From Ascarosepion bandense (lineage: Eukaryota; Mollusca; Cephalopoda; Sepiida; Sepiidae): 64,000 bases of DNA. The notes beneath the pieces are model-generated. The model was not told where the DNA came from and did not search any database. It saw nothing but the letters and a program-made list of their open reading frames with translations. Shown here piece after piece: positions 42,330 to 52,754 of this stretch (its first letter is position 1; every line of letters begins with the position of its first letter). The stretch spans positions 216,001 through 280,000 of the forward strand of contig JBBBDQ010001943.1 of NCBI GenBank assembly GCA_037127315.1, read 5' to 3'. Position numbers and translations under genes: made by a program.

Positions 42330-43710
42330 TGAACCTAAGAGGTATTTTGAGTATGATTACAATTAGTCATATTTCCGTTTTTTTTTCTTTTTTTCATTTA
42401 ATAGTTAATTTTTGTTTGGGAATAGCATAATCTCTAACTTTTCTTCCTGGCACAGTCTACATATTTTGCCACTGTTGTAAGGCGTGGCTGTTTTCATCCA
42501 TGGTTGTATGAAAATAAGAGGTATTTTTTAGTATGGTTACACTTAGTCATAATTTTTGTTCTTTCATTCAATAGTTCATGCTTGTTTGGGAATAGCATAA
42601 TCTCTAACTTTTCTTCCTAGCACAGTCTACATATTTTGCCACCATTGTAAGGCTTGGATGTTTTAATATACTACACTGTCTGGGTCTTTTCCATATTTTG
42701 ATTTTAATTTCCACACGTGGCTAGCCAATTTTGTACAGTTTTTTAATGTACAGTTTTTTTTTTTTTATGTAGACTTGTGATTGAACCACCTGGTCTTAAA
42801 GGTAACTTTTGTTGATCCCAAATATATTTTATTTTGTCCATTTAAGTCATGTACCTTTGCCTTGTAAATGTCTTCGTTTGTGTTGCAAAGTCCTTGAAGT
42901 GGACATTTATTTTGTCCCTGCAGTTTCATTCTTTATTAGTGGTCTTGTTTTGTACTATGTTATCTAAATTTATGGCGTTTTGTTGTTTTTTTATGAAACT
43001 ATCTAAATTACTAGTACAACTATAACTTAGCTTGATTGTGTTTCTGTTAAAAATTTTGTTTCGTTCTGATCTTTTTGGAAAGTTTCTATCTATAAGTTTA
43101 AAAAATAAAACTGATAAATAGACATTTTCCAAAAGGATCAGAACTAAACAATTTTTCTGTTCTTTCATGCAATAATTTATTTTTATTTGGGAATAGCATA
43201 ATCGCTTCCCAGCACAGTCTACATATTTTGCCACCGTTGTAAAGCTTGGCTGTTTTCACTATACTTTACATTATGTCTGAGTCTTTTCCATATTTTAATT
43301 TCAATTTCCACACGTGGATAGCCAATTTTGCACAATTTTTTAAGTTTTGCTATTTTAAATGTAGAATTGTGATTGAACCACCTGGTTTTAAAGGTTTTTT
43401 GGTTGATCCCAAATATATTTTATTTTGACCATTTAAGACATGTACTTTTGCTTTGTAAATGACTTCTTTTATATTGCAAAGTCTTTGAAGTGGGCATTTT
43501 TATTTGTCCTTGCAGCTGAATTATTTATTAGTGATCTTGTTTTGTACAAAACTATTTAAATTTCAGGCGTTTTGTTTCTTTATGAAACTTTCTAAATTAC
43601 TAGTACAGCTATAATTTAGCTTGATTATATTCCTATTGAAAATTTTGTTTAGTACTGAGCTTTTTGGAAAGTGTTTATCTATCAGTTTAAAAAATATTTG
43701 TCCTAGTTTG
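42330..43710 (-). pseudogene. Tandem Penelope-like C-terminal fragments with GIY-YIG endonuclease
   Basis: Two tandem copies (~43710-43130 and ~43105-42505) and a partial third (~42490-42330), all on the minus strand. Each encodes the PLE order: 'FKLID..FPK', 'KIFNRN.IKL.YSCTSNL.SF', a Cys-rich knuckle ('KCPLQRLCN' / 'KCPLQGLCN'), 'YKAKVH.LNGQNKIYLGSTK' (the GIY-YIG start, here IYL-YLG-like), then 'TRWFNHKS' in the middle copy, and a later 'SIVKTAKLYNGGKICRLC'-like zinc motif. GIY-YIG nucleases nick the target for this retroelement class. Each copy has frameshifts and stops and there is no RT domain. The copies differ by roughly 10% by eye, so the duplication is old, or they are separate insertions side by side. 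Confidence 0.8.
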
Positions 43711-43721
43711 GTTTTACGTCT

Positions 43722-43838
43722 AAGTTAAAGGGTGAGTTGAACCAGATAATTTTTCATTTTCTACCATCGTTTTCTGTCATCAAACAAAATTGATGATAGA
43801 AAACAAAACATTATCTGGTTCAACCCACCATTTAACTT
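43722..43838. repeat. Foldback repeat (~48-bp arms)
   Basis: TAAGTTAAAGGGTGAGTTGA followed by ACCAGATAAT is inverted at 43805-43838 (ATTATCTGGTTCAACCCACC, ATTTAACTTA). TCTACCATCG..TCTGTCATC and GATGATAGAAAAC form the inner part. It lies just upstream (in PLE orientation) of the tandem PLE fragments. Confidence 0.75.
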
Positions 43839-44129
43839 AGAGAGCAGCTAAATATCGAATTGAGAATCTTGTACATCGAACAACTGGAAAATTGTGAGAG
43901 AGACGATAACAATTTAGGAGTCTACATGAAACTTTAAGTCGCAGAACGACAGCAATATCTGACTATCGTTTTTATTTTTTCATATCTTACACACACACAG
44001 ACACACATACACACACACACTGTTTTGGGTGGGCGCAGAAAAGTCTGCGTAAGCTTCGAAGCCGACGCGTTCGCTACGATCCCCGTACTGACACAAACGC
44101 ACGCACACACAGAGACACACTCAAATGAT

Positions 44130-44400
44130 ATATATATTGATTGTTTAATACTTAGTTTTAGATCCTAATAGGGTTAGACCAGTACACATTTGTATTGAAA
44201 AGTGTTCGATACAATAGAACTTTTTAATATTTTCCGTTTTTAAACGAGTTATCTCGCTACCCAGGTTTCTACCGTGAGTGTTGTCGTCAGGCGATTTTTA
44301 ATAACTATTATTATTTTTTAATAACTGTTATTAAAAAATCACCCGAAAACACCACTCGTGGTAGAAACCTGGGTAGTAAAATAACTCGTTTAAAAATGGA
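44130..44400. mobile_element. PLE-like tail ending in an inverted pair with hammerhead-like cores
   Basis: The outer part (44145-44215: AGACCAGTACACATTTGTAT, GAAAAGTGTTCGATA) matches the repeats at 33593 and 33963. From 44237 the sequence is a near-palindrome. The first arm on the minus strand reads CTGACGA (44290-44284), a hairpin region, then GAAACC (44269-44264). The second arm on the plus strand reads CCGAAAA, ACACCACTCGTGGTA (5-bp stem ACCAC/GTGGT) and GAAACC (44374-44379). Arms: ACGAGTTATCTCGCTACCCA and its inverse near 44380-44395. Confidence 0.6.
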
Positions 44401-44420
44401 ATATTTATATATATATATAT

Positions 44421-44702
44421 AGTCATCCGCAGACGGATCTGTTATGCTGTATCACAGCTTATCAGTACGGTTAGACTCCGATTGCTTTTAACCCAGGATT
44501 GAAACCCGACCAAAGTAGCGTCAGACGGCGGTTCTACCTCTGGGCCATTGGCGACTTTTTATCATGTATATTGTCATTACACGCGCTTAATAGCCAGAGT
44601 GATCTAATTCCATTAGTGAATGAGCGATGCGTACATGCCCGAGGAGCTACTGTTTTTCAAAGTCTCCTATTTTTCCAGAGTGCTCAATCAGGGTGTGAGA
44701 GC

Positions 44703-44705
<3 letters not shown>
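44421..44705 (-). mobile_element. tRNA-derived SINE (family 1), near full length
   Basis: In element orientation it starts with CGCTCTCACACCCTGATTGA near 44702, the 5' unit with AACAGTAGCTCCTCGGGC, the A-box (TGGCCCAGAGGTAGAACC), the B-box (GGGTTTCAATCCTGG) and the tail (ATAAGCTGTGATACAGCATA). (TA)n tracts border both ends (~44405-44420 and 44704-44744). Confidence 0.85.
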
Positions 44706-44750
<45 letters not shown>

Positions 44751-44839
44751 GAATAATGATGTTACATCCAAAGAAACAACTGCAATTTTATTAGTCCTTG
44801 TCTGGCATCTCGGCTTCAGTTCCTTTCTCATCGCCTTTC

Positions 44840-44960
44840 TCCCAGCTTTCTTGTACCTTTTCCTTTTGTATAAATACTTTCATGGTAATTAATCTGCTAT
44901 GATGCCCAGACTTTATTAATTTAAGCTCAGTATTAGTTTGGCGGCAAGGTCTTACGGTTC
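44840..44960 (+). pseudogene. Jockey-type LINE, short C-terminal scrap
   Basis: Encodes 'LYKYFHGN' at 44865-44890 in the context 'LF(L)LYKYFHGNSAMM', matching 'LFYKYFHGFCSDEL' of the LINE copies. No more is recognisable on either side. Confidence 0.45.
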
Positions 44961-45107
44961 GATGGATTGGATTAATTTTGATATAAAAAAATTTGAATGA
45001 CATATCAGCCGTTATCTTCTCTCTTTTTAATACATGTTCTTTTATTCTCATTTTTTCATATTCTCTAACTTGCGTCCAAGTGTCTCTATTCCTTTGCGAA
45101 ATACTTA

Positions 45108-45111
<4 letters not shown>

Positions 45112-45155
<44 letters not shown>

Positions 45156-45166
45156 CAGTCTGTTCA

Positions 45167-45201
<35 letters not shown>

Positions 45202-45202
45202 T

Positions 45203-45262
<60 letters not shown>
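45112..45262. repeat. (TATC)n and (TG)n microsatellites
   Basis: TATC tracts at 45112-45155 and 45168-45202 separated by CAGTCTGTTCATATC, then (TG)n at 45208-45262. The same 'TATC, GTCTGTTCATATC, TATC' pattern occurs at ~29940-30000. Confidence 0.9.
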
Positions 45263-45265
<3 letters not shown>

Positions 45266-45289
45266 ATTTTACCTTGCTTTCTTTTTTAT

Positions 45290-45690
45290 TGCCGGGACTG
45301 CAAAACTACACTGTACAAATGTTGTACCCTACGCTCTGGAATTAAGTTGTCATCTATCTAACGTTCTTTTATCCCTTCAGGGATGTCACACCTCTAGCAG
45401 TACCAAATTGTCTTCAGTTCCGACGAGAATCTGAGTGGGTTGAGGTGGGGGCAAAAATTTTACGGTTTCTCTGTTCCTACTTTTGGCTATTATCCATGGT
45501 GGTCCCGGTCGTTTAAAATGGCAAGCCCGACTCTAACCTTTTCTGGTCTCCGATGCATTTTCTTAATTTTGTAATCATCGCAATGTGGCCGAAACCTTGT
45601 TGGGCATTATCGGATTATGACGCGGATAACTATAATACGATTATCTCTAACTGATTTGAAGTTTGTATTACAGGATAAAATGTGAAAAGA
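45290..45690. other. No gene recognised
   Basis: Moderate-GC unassigned sequence between microsatellites and the purine-rich block. Confidence 0.4.
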
Positions 45691-45699
45691 GAAAAACAG

Positions 45700-46215
45700 A
45701 GACGGACAATGTTACTGAAAAGAGAGATTAAAAGAAAGAAAGGGTCGGAGATGACATTTCCTTTAGAGAAGACACAAAACGAGTAGAAATGGTGAGAAGA
45801 ACGAAGAAAAGATGAAAGATATATGTAAAAAAGAAGGAAAAAACAGATACAATAAGAACGAATAAAAGGAAAATACAGAGTAAAAGAAAACTGTAGAAGG
45901 GAAGATAAAGAAAAAAAGAGAAGAAAAGAAATAAATAAGAAATAACAGAAGGATGAAGAAAAGTTGAAAGTGAAAGAAAGAAAGGAAGAAATTAAAATAG
46001 TAAAGCATAAAAGAATAAACGATTAGAAGAATAAACGAATAGAAGAATAATCAATTAGAAGTATAAACGAATAGAAGAATAATCAATTAGAAGTATAAAC
46101 GAATAGAAAAAACCAAATAGAAGAATAAAAGAAGAAATAAATCGAAGAAAAACAAAGAACAGAATAAACGGCGGAAGATTAGAAGAACAAAATAAAATAA
46201 GTCAAGTGAAAAAAC
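45700..46215. repeat. Purine-rich degenerate repeat
   Basis: The plus strand is almost all A and G. Between 46010 and 46120 a ~30-bp phrase (TAAACGAATAGAAGAATAAT, then CAATTAGAAG) repeats about three times. It leads without a break into the 110-bp array. Confidence 0.85.
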
Positions 46216-46217
46216 GA

Positions 46218-46994
46218 GAGAAAATAAAAAAAGAAGAAAAAGAAGAAAAATAAGCAGTAAAAATAAAGAGAAGGCATGAAAAAAAGTAAAAAGAAGATTG
46301 GGGTAAAAGAAATGAGAAGAATAAACTGAGAAAATAAAAAAAGAAGAAAAAGAAGAAAAATAAGCAGTAAAAATAAAGAGAAGGCATGAAAAAAAGTAAA
46401 AAGAAGATTGGGGTAAAAGAAATGAGAAGAATAAACTGAGAAAATAAAAAAAGAAGAAAAAGAAGAAAAATAAGCAGTAAAAATAAAGAGAAGGCATGAA
46501 AAAAAGTAAAAAGAAGATTGGGGTAAAAGAAATGAGAAGAATAAACTGAGAAAATAAAAAAAGAAGAAAAAGAAGAAAAATAAGCAGTACAAATAAAGAG
46601 AAGGCATGAAAAAAAGTAAAAAGAAGATTGGGGTAAAAGAAATGAGAAGAATAAACTGAGAAAATAAAAAAAGAAGAAAAAGAAGAAAAATAAGCAGTAA
46701 AAATAAAGAGAAGGCATGAAAAAAAGTAAAAAGAAGATTGGGGTAAAAGAAATGAGAAGAATAAACTGAGAAAATAAAAAAAGAAGAAAAAGAAGAAAAA
46801 TAAGCAGTAAAAATAAAGAGAAGGCATGAAAAAAAGTAAAAAGAAGATTGGGGTAAAAGAAATGAGAAGAATAAACTGAGAAAATAAAAAAAGAAGAAAA
46901 AGAAGAAAAATAAGCAGTAAAAATAAAGAGAAGGCATGAAAAAAAGTAAAAAGAAGATTGGGGTAAAAGAAATGAGAAGAATAAACTGAGAAAA
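46218..46994. repeat. 110-bp tandem array, 7 nearly identical copies
   Basis: The unit (AAGCAGTAAAAATAAAGAGA, AAGGCATGAAAAAAAGTAAA, AAGAAGATTGGGGTAAAAGA ...) recurs exactly every 110 bp: AAGGCATG starts at 46271, 46381, 46491, 46601, 46711, 46821 and 46931. The only difference I see is GTAC for GTAA at ~46590. As 110 is not a multiple of three and the unit lacks stops on the minus strand, three overlapping long minus-strand frames (up to 252 codons, Phe/Leu/Ser-rich) run through it. They are artefacts. Confidence 0.97.
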
Positions 46995-46999
46995 ATATA

Positions 47000-49900
47000 A
47001 AAGAATAGAAAATAGATGATATAGACGAGAGAAAAATGAAGAAATAGGAGAAAGTGAAAGGAAAAGAATAAAAGGCAGAAGGAGGAGGAAGAGGAAGAGG
47101 AGGATGGTTAAAGTAACAGAAGGAGGAGGGTTAAGAAATTAAGAGGAAGTTTTAAGAATGAAGAGGACGATCGTTAGAGAATAAGAGAAGGAAGAGGGTA
47201 AAAGAATGATGAAGAGAATAGTTAAATAATGAGCAGGCGGATGGTTAAAAATAAAGAGGACGATCGTTAAAAGTAAGGAATAAAATGGCCAAAGAAAATA
47301 GAGGATGTTTATAGAAAAATGGGGATGGTTAAGAAAAGAAGAGGTGGATAGTTAAGGAACAAAGAAGATGGGTGGTTAAAAGAAAAGGAGATGGATGGTT
47401 ACAGAAAGATAAGGTAGATGGTTAAGGAAAGGAGGAGGTAAATAGTTAAGGAAAAAGTAAGGAAAGAGGAGGTGGAGGGTTAAAGAAAGAGGAGGTCGAT
47501 GTTTAAAGAAAGAGGAAGTGGTTGCTTGAAGAAAGAGGCGGTGTATGGTTAAAGAAAGAGAAGGTAGGTAGTTAAAGTAAGACAAATTCAGAGGTACAAG
47601 AAAAAGGCGGTTAACGGTTAAGAAAAGGATGGTTAAAGAAAACAGTGGAAGCTGTTTAAAGTAAGAGGAGGTAAATGGTTTAAAAAATGAGGAGGTGGAT
47701 GGTTAAAAAAGATGATGCGAATAGTTAAGAAAAAAAGTATGTGGATGGTTAAGGAAAGTGTAGATGGATAAGTAAAAAATGAGGCGGTGGATGGTTAAAG
47801 AACGTGGGGTGTATGCCTGAAGAAAGAGAAGGAGAATTGTTAAAGAATTAGTTGGTGGATGGTTAAAGAAAAAGGAGGTGGATGGTTGAAAAAAAGAGAA
47901 AGAGAACGTGAATGATTAAAGAAAGTGGTGGATTTTTAAGGAAAGGAGGGGATTAATGGTTAGAGAAGGAGAAGGTGAATGTTTAAGGAAAGAAGAGATG
48001 GATGTTTAAGGAAAGCGGAGATGGATGATTGAATAACAAGGAGGTGGATGGTTAAAGAAAGAGGAGGTGGATGGTTGGAAGATAGAGCAGATGGATTTTT
48101 TAAGAAAGTGGAAGTTGATGATTAAAAAAGACGATATGGACTGTTAAAGAAAGAGGAGGAGGACGGTTGAAAAATGAGGAGTTGGACGGTAAAAATAAGA
48201 TATTGTAGATGGTTAAATAAGACAAGTTTGGGGTTTTTACGCGGTGAACAGGTAAGGAAAAAGACGGTGGGTGGTTAAAGAAAGGGTATATAGATGGTTA
48301 AGAAAAGAGGTGGATCGTTGAAGAAAGAACAGTTGGCTGGTTAAAGAGAAAGGGTGTATCTGTTTAAAGAAAGAGGAGGCCTATGTTTAAAGAAAGAGGA
48401 GTTGGATGGTTAAAAAAGATGGGGTGAATGGTTAAGATAAGACTAGATGTATGGTCAAAGAAACAGTAGATGGATGGTTAAAGAAGAATAAGGTGGATCT
48501 TTTTGGAAAGCGGAGATTGATGTTTAAGGAAAGTGGAGATAGATGGTTGAAGAAAGAGGTGGATGGCTAAAGAAAGAAGAGGAGGATAGTTGAAGAAAGC
48601 GGAGGTGAATGGTTGAAAAAGATGGGGTGAATGGTTAAGATAAGACTAGATGGACGGATAAAGAAAGAGGGGTTGGATGCTTGAAGAACGAGAGTGTGAT
48701 GGCTAAATATTTTAAGATTAATGGTTAAAAAAAGAGGAGTGGAAGGTTAAAGAAAGAGGTGGTGGATGGTTACGGAAAGTGTAGATGGATGGTTAATAAA
48801 AAAGAGGAGTTCGATGGTTAAAGTAAGGAGAGGGGGCGGTTAAAATAAGAGGGAGGTGGATGGCTAAAGAAAGAGGAAGTGAATGGTTCAAGAAAAGGAG
48901 GTGGATAGTCAAAGAAAAGTAGAGGTGGATGTTTAAAGAAAGAAAATGGGGATGGTTAAGGAAAGAGGAGGTTGTTGGTTAAGAAAAAGAAGGCGGATGG
49001 TTAAAGAATGAAGAGGTGAATGGTTAAGGAAAGAGGATGTGGATGTTTGAAGAAAGTGACGGTGGATGGATAAAGAAAGTAGAGGCGTATGGTTAATGAA
49101 TCAGGGGGTAGATTGTTCAGGAAAAAGGTGGTGTATGGTTAATGAAGGTGGATGGTTGAAGAAAGAGGAGGTGGATGGTTAAGGAACAAGGTGATGGATG
49201 GGTAAGGAAAGCGGAAGGGGTGGTTAAGGAAAGAAAAGATGGATGGTTAAGGAGAGGCGGTTGACGATTAAATAATAAAAAGATGCATAATTAAAGAAAG
49301 AGGAGTTGGTGGCTAGTTAAGGAAAAATGTAATATATGGCTAAGGAAAGAGGAGGTGGATGTTTGAAGAAAGAGGAAGTGCATGGTTAAAGAAAAACAAG
49401 GTGGATAATGAAAAGAGCTTGTTTGTTAAGGAAAGAGGTGGGGGATGGTTTAAGAAAAGTGTTGCTGGATTGTTAAGGAACGAGGAGGTGTATGGATAAA
49501 AAGAGGCGGATGGTTAAGGAAATAAGGAGTTGGATGGTTACGGAAAGTGTAGGCCGATGGTTAAGGAAAGAGGACGTGGATGGTTAAGAAAAAAGAAGGT
49601 GGACGGTTAAAGGAAAGAGGATGTGGATGGTTGAAGACAAAGGATGTAGATGAGTAAGGAAATCGGAGGGGGTGGTTAAGAAAAAAGGAAGGTGGATGGT
49701 TAAGAAAAAAGAAGTCGATTGTTAAGGAAAAAAGGTGGTGTATCGTTAAGGAAGGAAGTGGTGGATGGTTGAAGAAAAGAGTGTATAGATGGGTAAGGAA
49801 AGCGGAGGGGTGGTTAAGGAAAGCGGAGGGGTGGTTAAGGAAAACGGAGGGGTGGTTAAGGAAAGAGGTGGGGATGGTCAAGGAAAGCGGAGGGGTGGTT

Positions 49901-51672
49901 AAGGAAAGAGGTGGGGATGGTCAAGGAAAGAGGTGGTGGATGGTCAAGGAAAGAGGTGGTGGATGGTTTAGGAATAATGACGTAAATGGTTAAGAAAAGA
50001 GGAGGTGAATGGTTAAGGAAAGCAGTGGTGGATAGTTGAGGAAGTGGATGTTTGAAGAAAAGTGGGTAAATGTTTGAGGAAACGTTGGTGGATGTTTAAA
50101 GAAAGAGGAGTTGAATGGATAACAAAAAAGGAGGTGGATGTTTGAAGAAACGGAGGTGAATAGTTAAAGAAAAGTGGAGGTGGATGTTTAAAGGAAGAAG
50201 ATTTGGGTGGTTAAAGAAAGAAGTGATGCATATTTAAAGAACGGCGATGTGGATGGTTAAGGACAGAGGAGTTTAATGGTTAAAGAAACAGGAGTTGAAT
50301 GGTTAAGGAAAGAGGAGTTGAATGGTTAAAGAAACAGGAGTTGAATGGTTAAAGAAACAGGAGTTGAATGGTTAAAGAAACAGGAGTTGAATGGTTAAGG
50401 ACAGAGGAGTTTAATGGTTAAAGAAACAGGAGTTGAATGGTTAAGGAAAGAGGAGTTGAATGGTTAAAGAAACAGGAGTTGAATGGTTAAAGAAACAGGA
50501 GTTGAATGGTTAAAGAAACAGGAGTTGAATGGTTAAGGAAAGAGGAGTTGAATGGTTAAAGAAACAGGAGTTGAATGGTTAAAGAAACAGGAGTTGAATG
50601 GTTAAAGAAACAGGAGTTGAATGGTTAAAGAAACAGGAGTTGAATGGTTAAGGAAAGAGGAGTTGAATGGTTAAAGAAACAGGAGTTGAATGGTTAAAGA
50701 AACAGGAGTTGAATGGTTAAAGAAACAGGAGTTGAATGGTTAAAGAAACAGGAGTTGAATGGTTAAAGAAACAGTTGAATGGTTAAGGAAAGAGGAGTTG
50801 AATGGTTAAAGAAACAGGAGTTGAATGGTTAAAGAAACAGGAGTTGAATGGTTAAAGAAACAGGAGTTGAATGGTTAAGGAAAGAGGAGTTGAATGGTTA
50901 AAGAAACAGGAGTTGAATGGTTAAAGAAACAGGAGTTGAATGGTTAAAGAAACAGGAGTTGAATGGTTAAAGAAAGGTGTAGTTAATGGTTAAGGAAAGA
51001 GTTAGTGGATGTATGAAGAAAGGGGAGGTGGATGTTTAAGAAAAGAAGAGGTAGATATTTTAATAAAAGAGGAGGTGGATGGTTAAGAGAAAAAAGGTGG
51101 ATGGTTAAAGTAAGAGAAGGTGTATAAAAAAAGAGAAATAGAGTTAGATGGTTGAGGAAAAAAGAGATGGATGGTTTAAGAACAGAGGAGCTGGCTGGTT
51201 AAGAAAAACGGTGGTTGATATTTAATGAACGAGAAGGTGGATGGTTAAGAAAAGAGGAGGTAGATGGTTAAGGAAAGAGGAGGCGGATGTTTGATAAAAA
51301 GAGGAGATAGATAATTAAGGAAAGAGGAGTTGGATGGTGACGGAAAGAGTAGATGGATGGTTATATAAAGCGGTGGTGGACAGGTAAGAAAAGAGGAGGT
51401 GGAAGGTTACGGAAAGAGTAGGTGGATGTTTGATAAAAAGTGGAGATGGGTGGTTAAGAAAAGAGAAGGTAGATGGTTAATGAAAGAGGAGTTGGATGAT
51501 TAAAGAAAGAGGAGGTTACGAAAAGAGTATGTAGATGGTTAAGGAAAGAGCAGGTGGATGGTTAAGGAAAGTGTAGGTTGATTCTTCAAAAAAGGAGGTG
51601 GATGGTTAAGGAATGTGGTGGTGGACGGGTATGGAAAGCGGTGGTGTATGTTTAATGAAAGAGGTGGTGGAG
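47000..51672. repeat. Degenerate ~23-bp minisatellite, 4.6 kb, purine-rich strand
   Basis: Units resemble GGTTAAGGAAAGAGGAGGTGGAT with many substitutions and small indels, in one orientation throughout. The block begins after the 110-bp array (clear unit structure from ~47100) and ends inside a mariner relic at ~51672. Homogenised sub-blocks occur at 49797-49970 (GAGGGGTGGTTAAGGAAAGC) and 50260-50985. Open frames here are translations of the repeat. Confidence 0.95.
50260..50985. repeat. Homogenised 23-bp core array with higher-order pattern
   Basis: About 30 units of two near-identical variants: B (GGTTAAAGAAACAGGAGTTG + AAT) and A (GGTTAAGGAAAGAGGAGTTG + AAT), plus a minor A' (GGACAGAGGAGTTTAAT). 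A occurs singly, separated by runs of one to five B units, so groups A-B-B-B(-B) form a higher-order repeat. One unit near 50765-50780 lacks ~5 bp (AAACAGTTGAATGG). The low divergence contrasts with the flanking minisatellite. Confidence 0.95.
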
Positions 51673-51945
51673 AGTCAGACTGAATGAGGTCATTGACTGA
51701 TTCAATCACCTTAGGAAACCTCACTTCTGTAGGCCTCCCAGGCCTGTCTTCATCCTCAACACTACTTCGTTCTTCTTTTAAACAATTTAGTCCACTTGTA
51801 GACTTTTTCTGGTTGAAACATGTGGCACCATACACAGTTGATATTCTCCTATGAATTTCAACTGGTTTGCACCCTTCAGCAACCAAAAACTTGATCACTG
51901 ACCTCTGTTCAATCCTGGATTATGCTTCTTGGTCGGCCATATTTG
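51673..51945 (-). pseudogene. Mariner transposase N-terminal fragment
   Basis: The minus strand from ~51943 reads 'MADQEA', a stop, 'SRIEQRSVIKFLVAEGCKPV', 'EIHRRISTVYGATCFNQKK', 'LKEERSSVEDEDRPGRPTEV' and 'VIESVNDLIQSD'. This is the paired-like helix-turn-helix DNA-binding region and linker (SVEDEDRPGRP) of mariner-type transposases. The catalytic domain is absent. Coding is cut after 'IQSD' where the minisatellite begins (51672), so the minisatellite replaced or split the gene. Confidence 0.85.
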
Positions 51946-52170
51946 TTCATCTCCAAAAAAAGTTTTTTTTTTGAATGTGCAAAAATTCCCTTTGAAAAAA
52001 AAGTAAAGGAAAAAATTAAAAAAAGTAAGCTTTTATCTTTATTAGAAGTTTTTATACCGAAAAATTCACCTTATTTATTGAATGACCCTCGTAATATTAA
52101 TTTGAAAATGTATCATCTACTTTTATAAAAAAATCATGCTTTCTCGTTAACTAACTTTTCTAACGTTAAT
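51946..52170. other. AT-rich spacer, no gene
   Basis: A poly(A)/(T)-rich segment between the mariner relic and an LTR. Nothing recognised. Confidence 0.4.
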
Positions 52171-52229
52171 ATTTCTAACGCAAGATCTTAAAATTCAGAA
52201 TTGTGTTGTGTATCTTCGTCGCCAAATTG

Positions 52230-52555
52230 TTGTGGCAAATCTTAACGCAAATCTTCGATGCCAAATTTGTTGTGGAGTTGTTGCGACGAAACTTCGCCGC
52301 AAAGTCGTAGTGACCGATTTGGCCGGAAGTCAAACACGGAACACAAGAGGTAGGTTCAAATCTGTGTATTAGTATAACAAGAACATATGTACAACGTAAC
52401 TGCACAGTTAAAGTGCGTATTGGATTACTAGTAACTGGCATTAACTGCGTACTAGCTGTCGTACTAACTACCTTAACTGTCTACGGAAGTCACGCAGGCA
52501 ATTATATATATAGTAAGAGGAAGAGTTCGTTCCTCGTAGAAGAGCAGCATAACAG
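52230..52555 (-). repeat. Ty3/gypsy LTR (related to the 25.6-kb element) with leader
   Basis: The minus strand contains TTTGAACCTACCTCTTGTGT, TTCCGTGTTTGACTTCCGGC and CGGTCACTACGACTTTG, homologous to the 3' part of the LTRs at 25595 and 27074. A TGTTATGC start is plausible at ~52554. Downstream lie AATTTGGCATCGAAGATTTG and CAACAATTTGGCGACGAAGA, two versions of the TTGG(C)..CGAAG leader/priming motif usual after such LTRs. No coding region follows within the mariner side, so it is a solo or truncated copy. Confidence 0.65.
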
Positions 52556-52754
52556 TTTTGCATATAAAAATTTGTACAAAACAATGGCTAAAAACAAATA
52601 CACATAGATGCTATATGCGAGGTAGATATCTACTGTAAATTTGCATTAAAACAATTTGTGATATTTATGAACAAATTTGCATCATCAATCACCTTTTGAA
52701 CAGGTTTACTTCTGATGCGCTTTTATCTTTAGTATTTTGACTTTAACTCAACAG

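Noticed and set aside
43722..43838. Hammerhead-like core in this foldback
   Set aside because: TTGATGATAGAAAAC superficially resembles the boxes, but there is no stem II of suitable spacing followed by GAAAC.
46087..46937. Three overlapping minus-strand frames of 171-252 codons
   Set aside because: The 110-bp unit lacks stops on that strand and its length is not a multiple of three, so all frames stay open. The protein would be pure low-complexity.
49561..49993. Repetitive frames such as 'GWLRKAEGWLRK' and 'FLNHPSAFLNHP'
   Set aside because: Direct translations of the 23-bp minisatellite; no independent coding evidence.
50260..50985. CRISPR-like look of regular 23-bp repeats
   Set aside because: Units are contiguous with no unique spacers, in an animal-type genome, inside a larger degenerate minisatellite.
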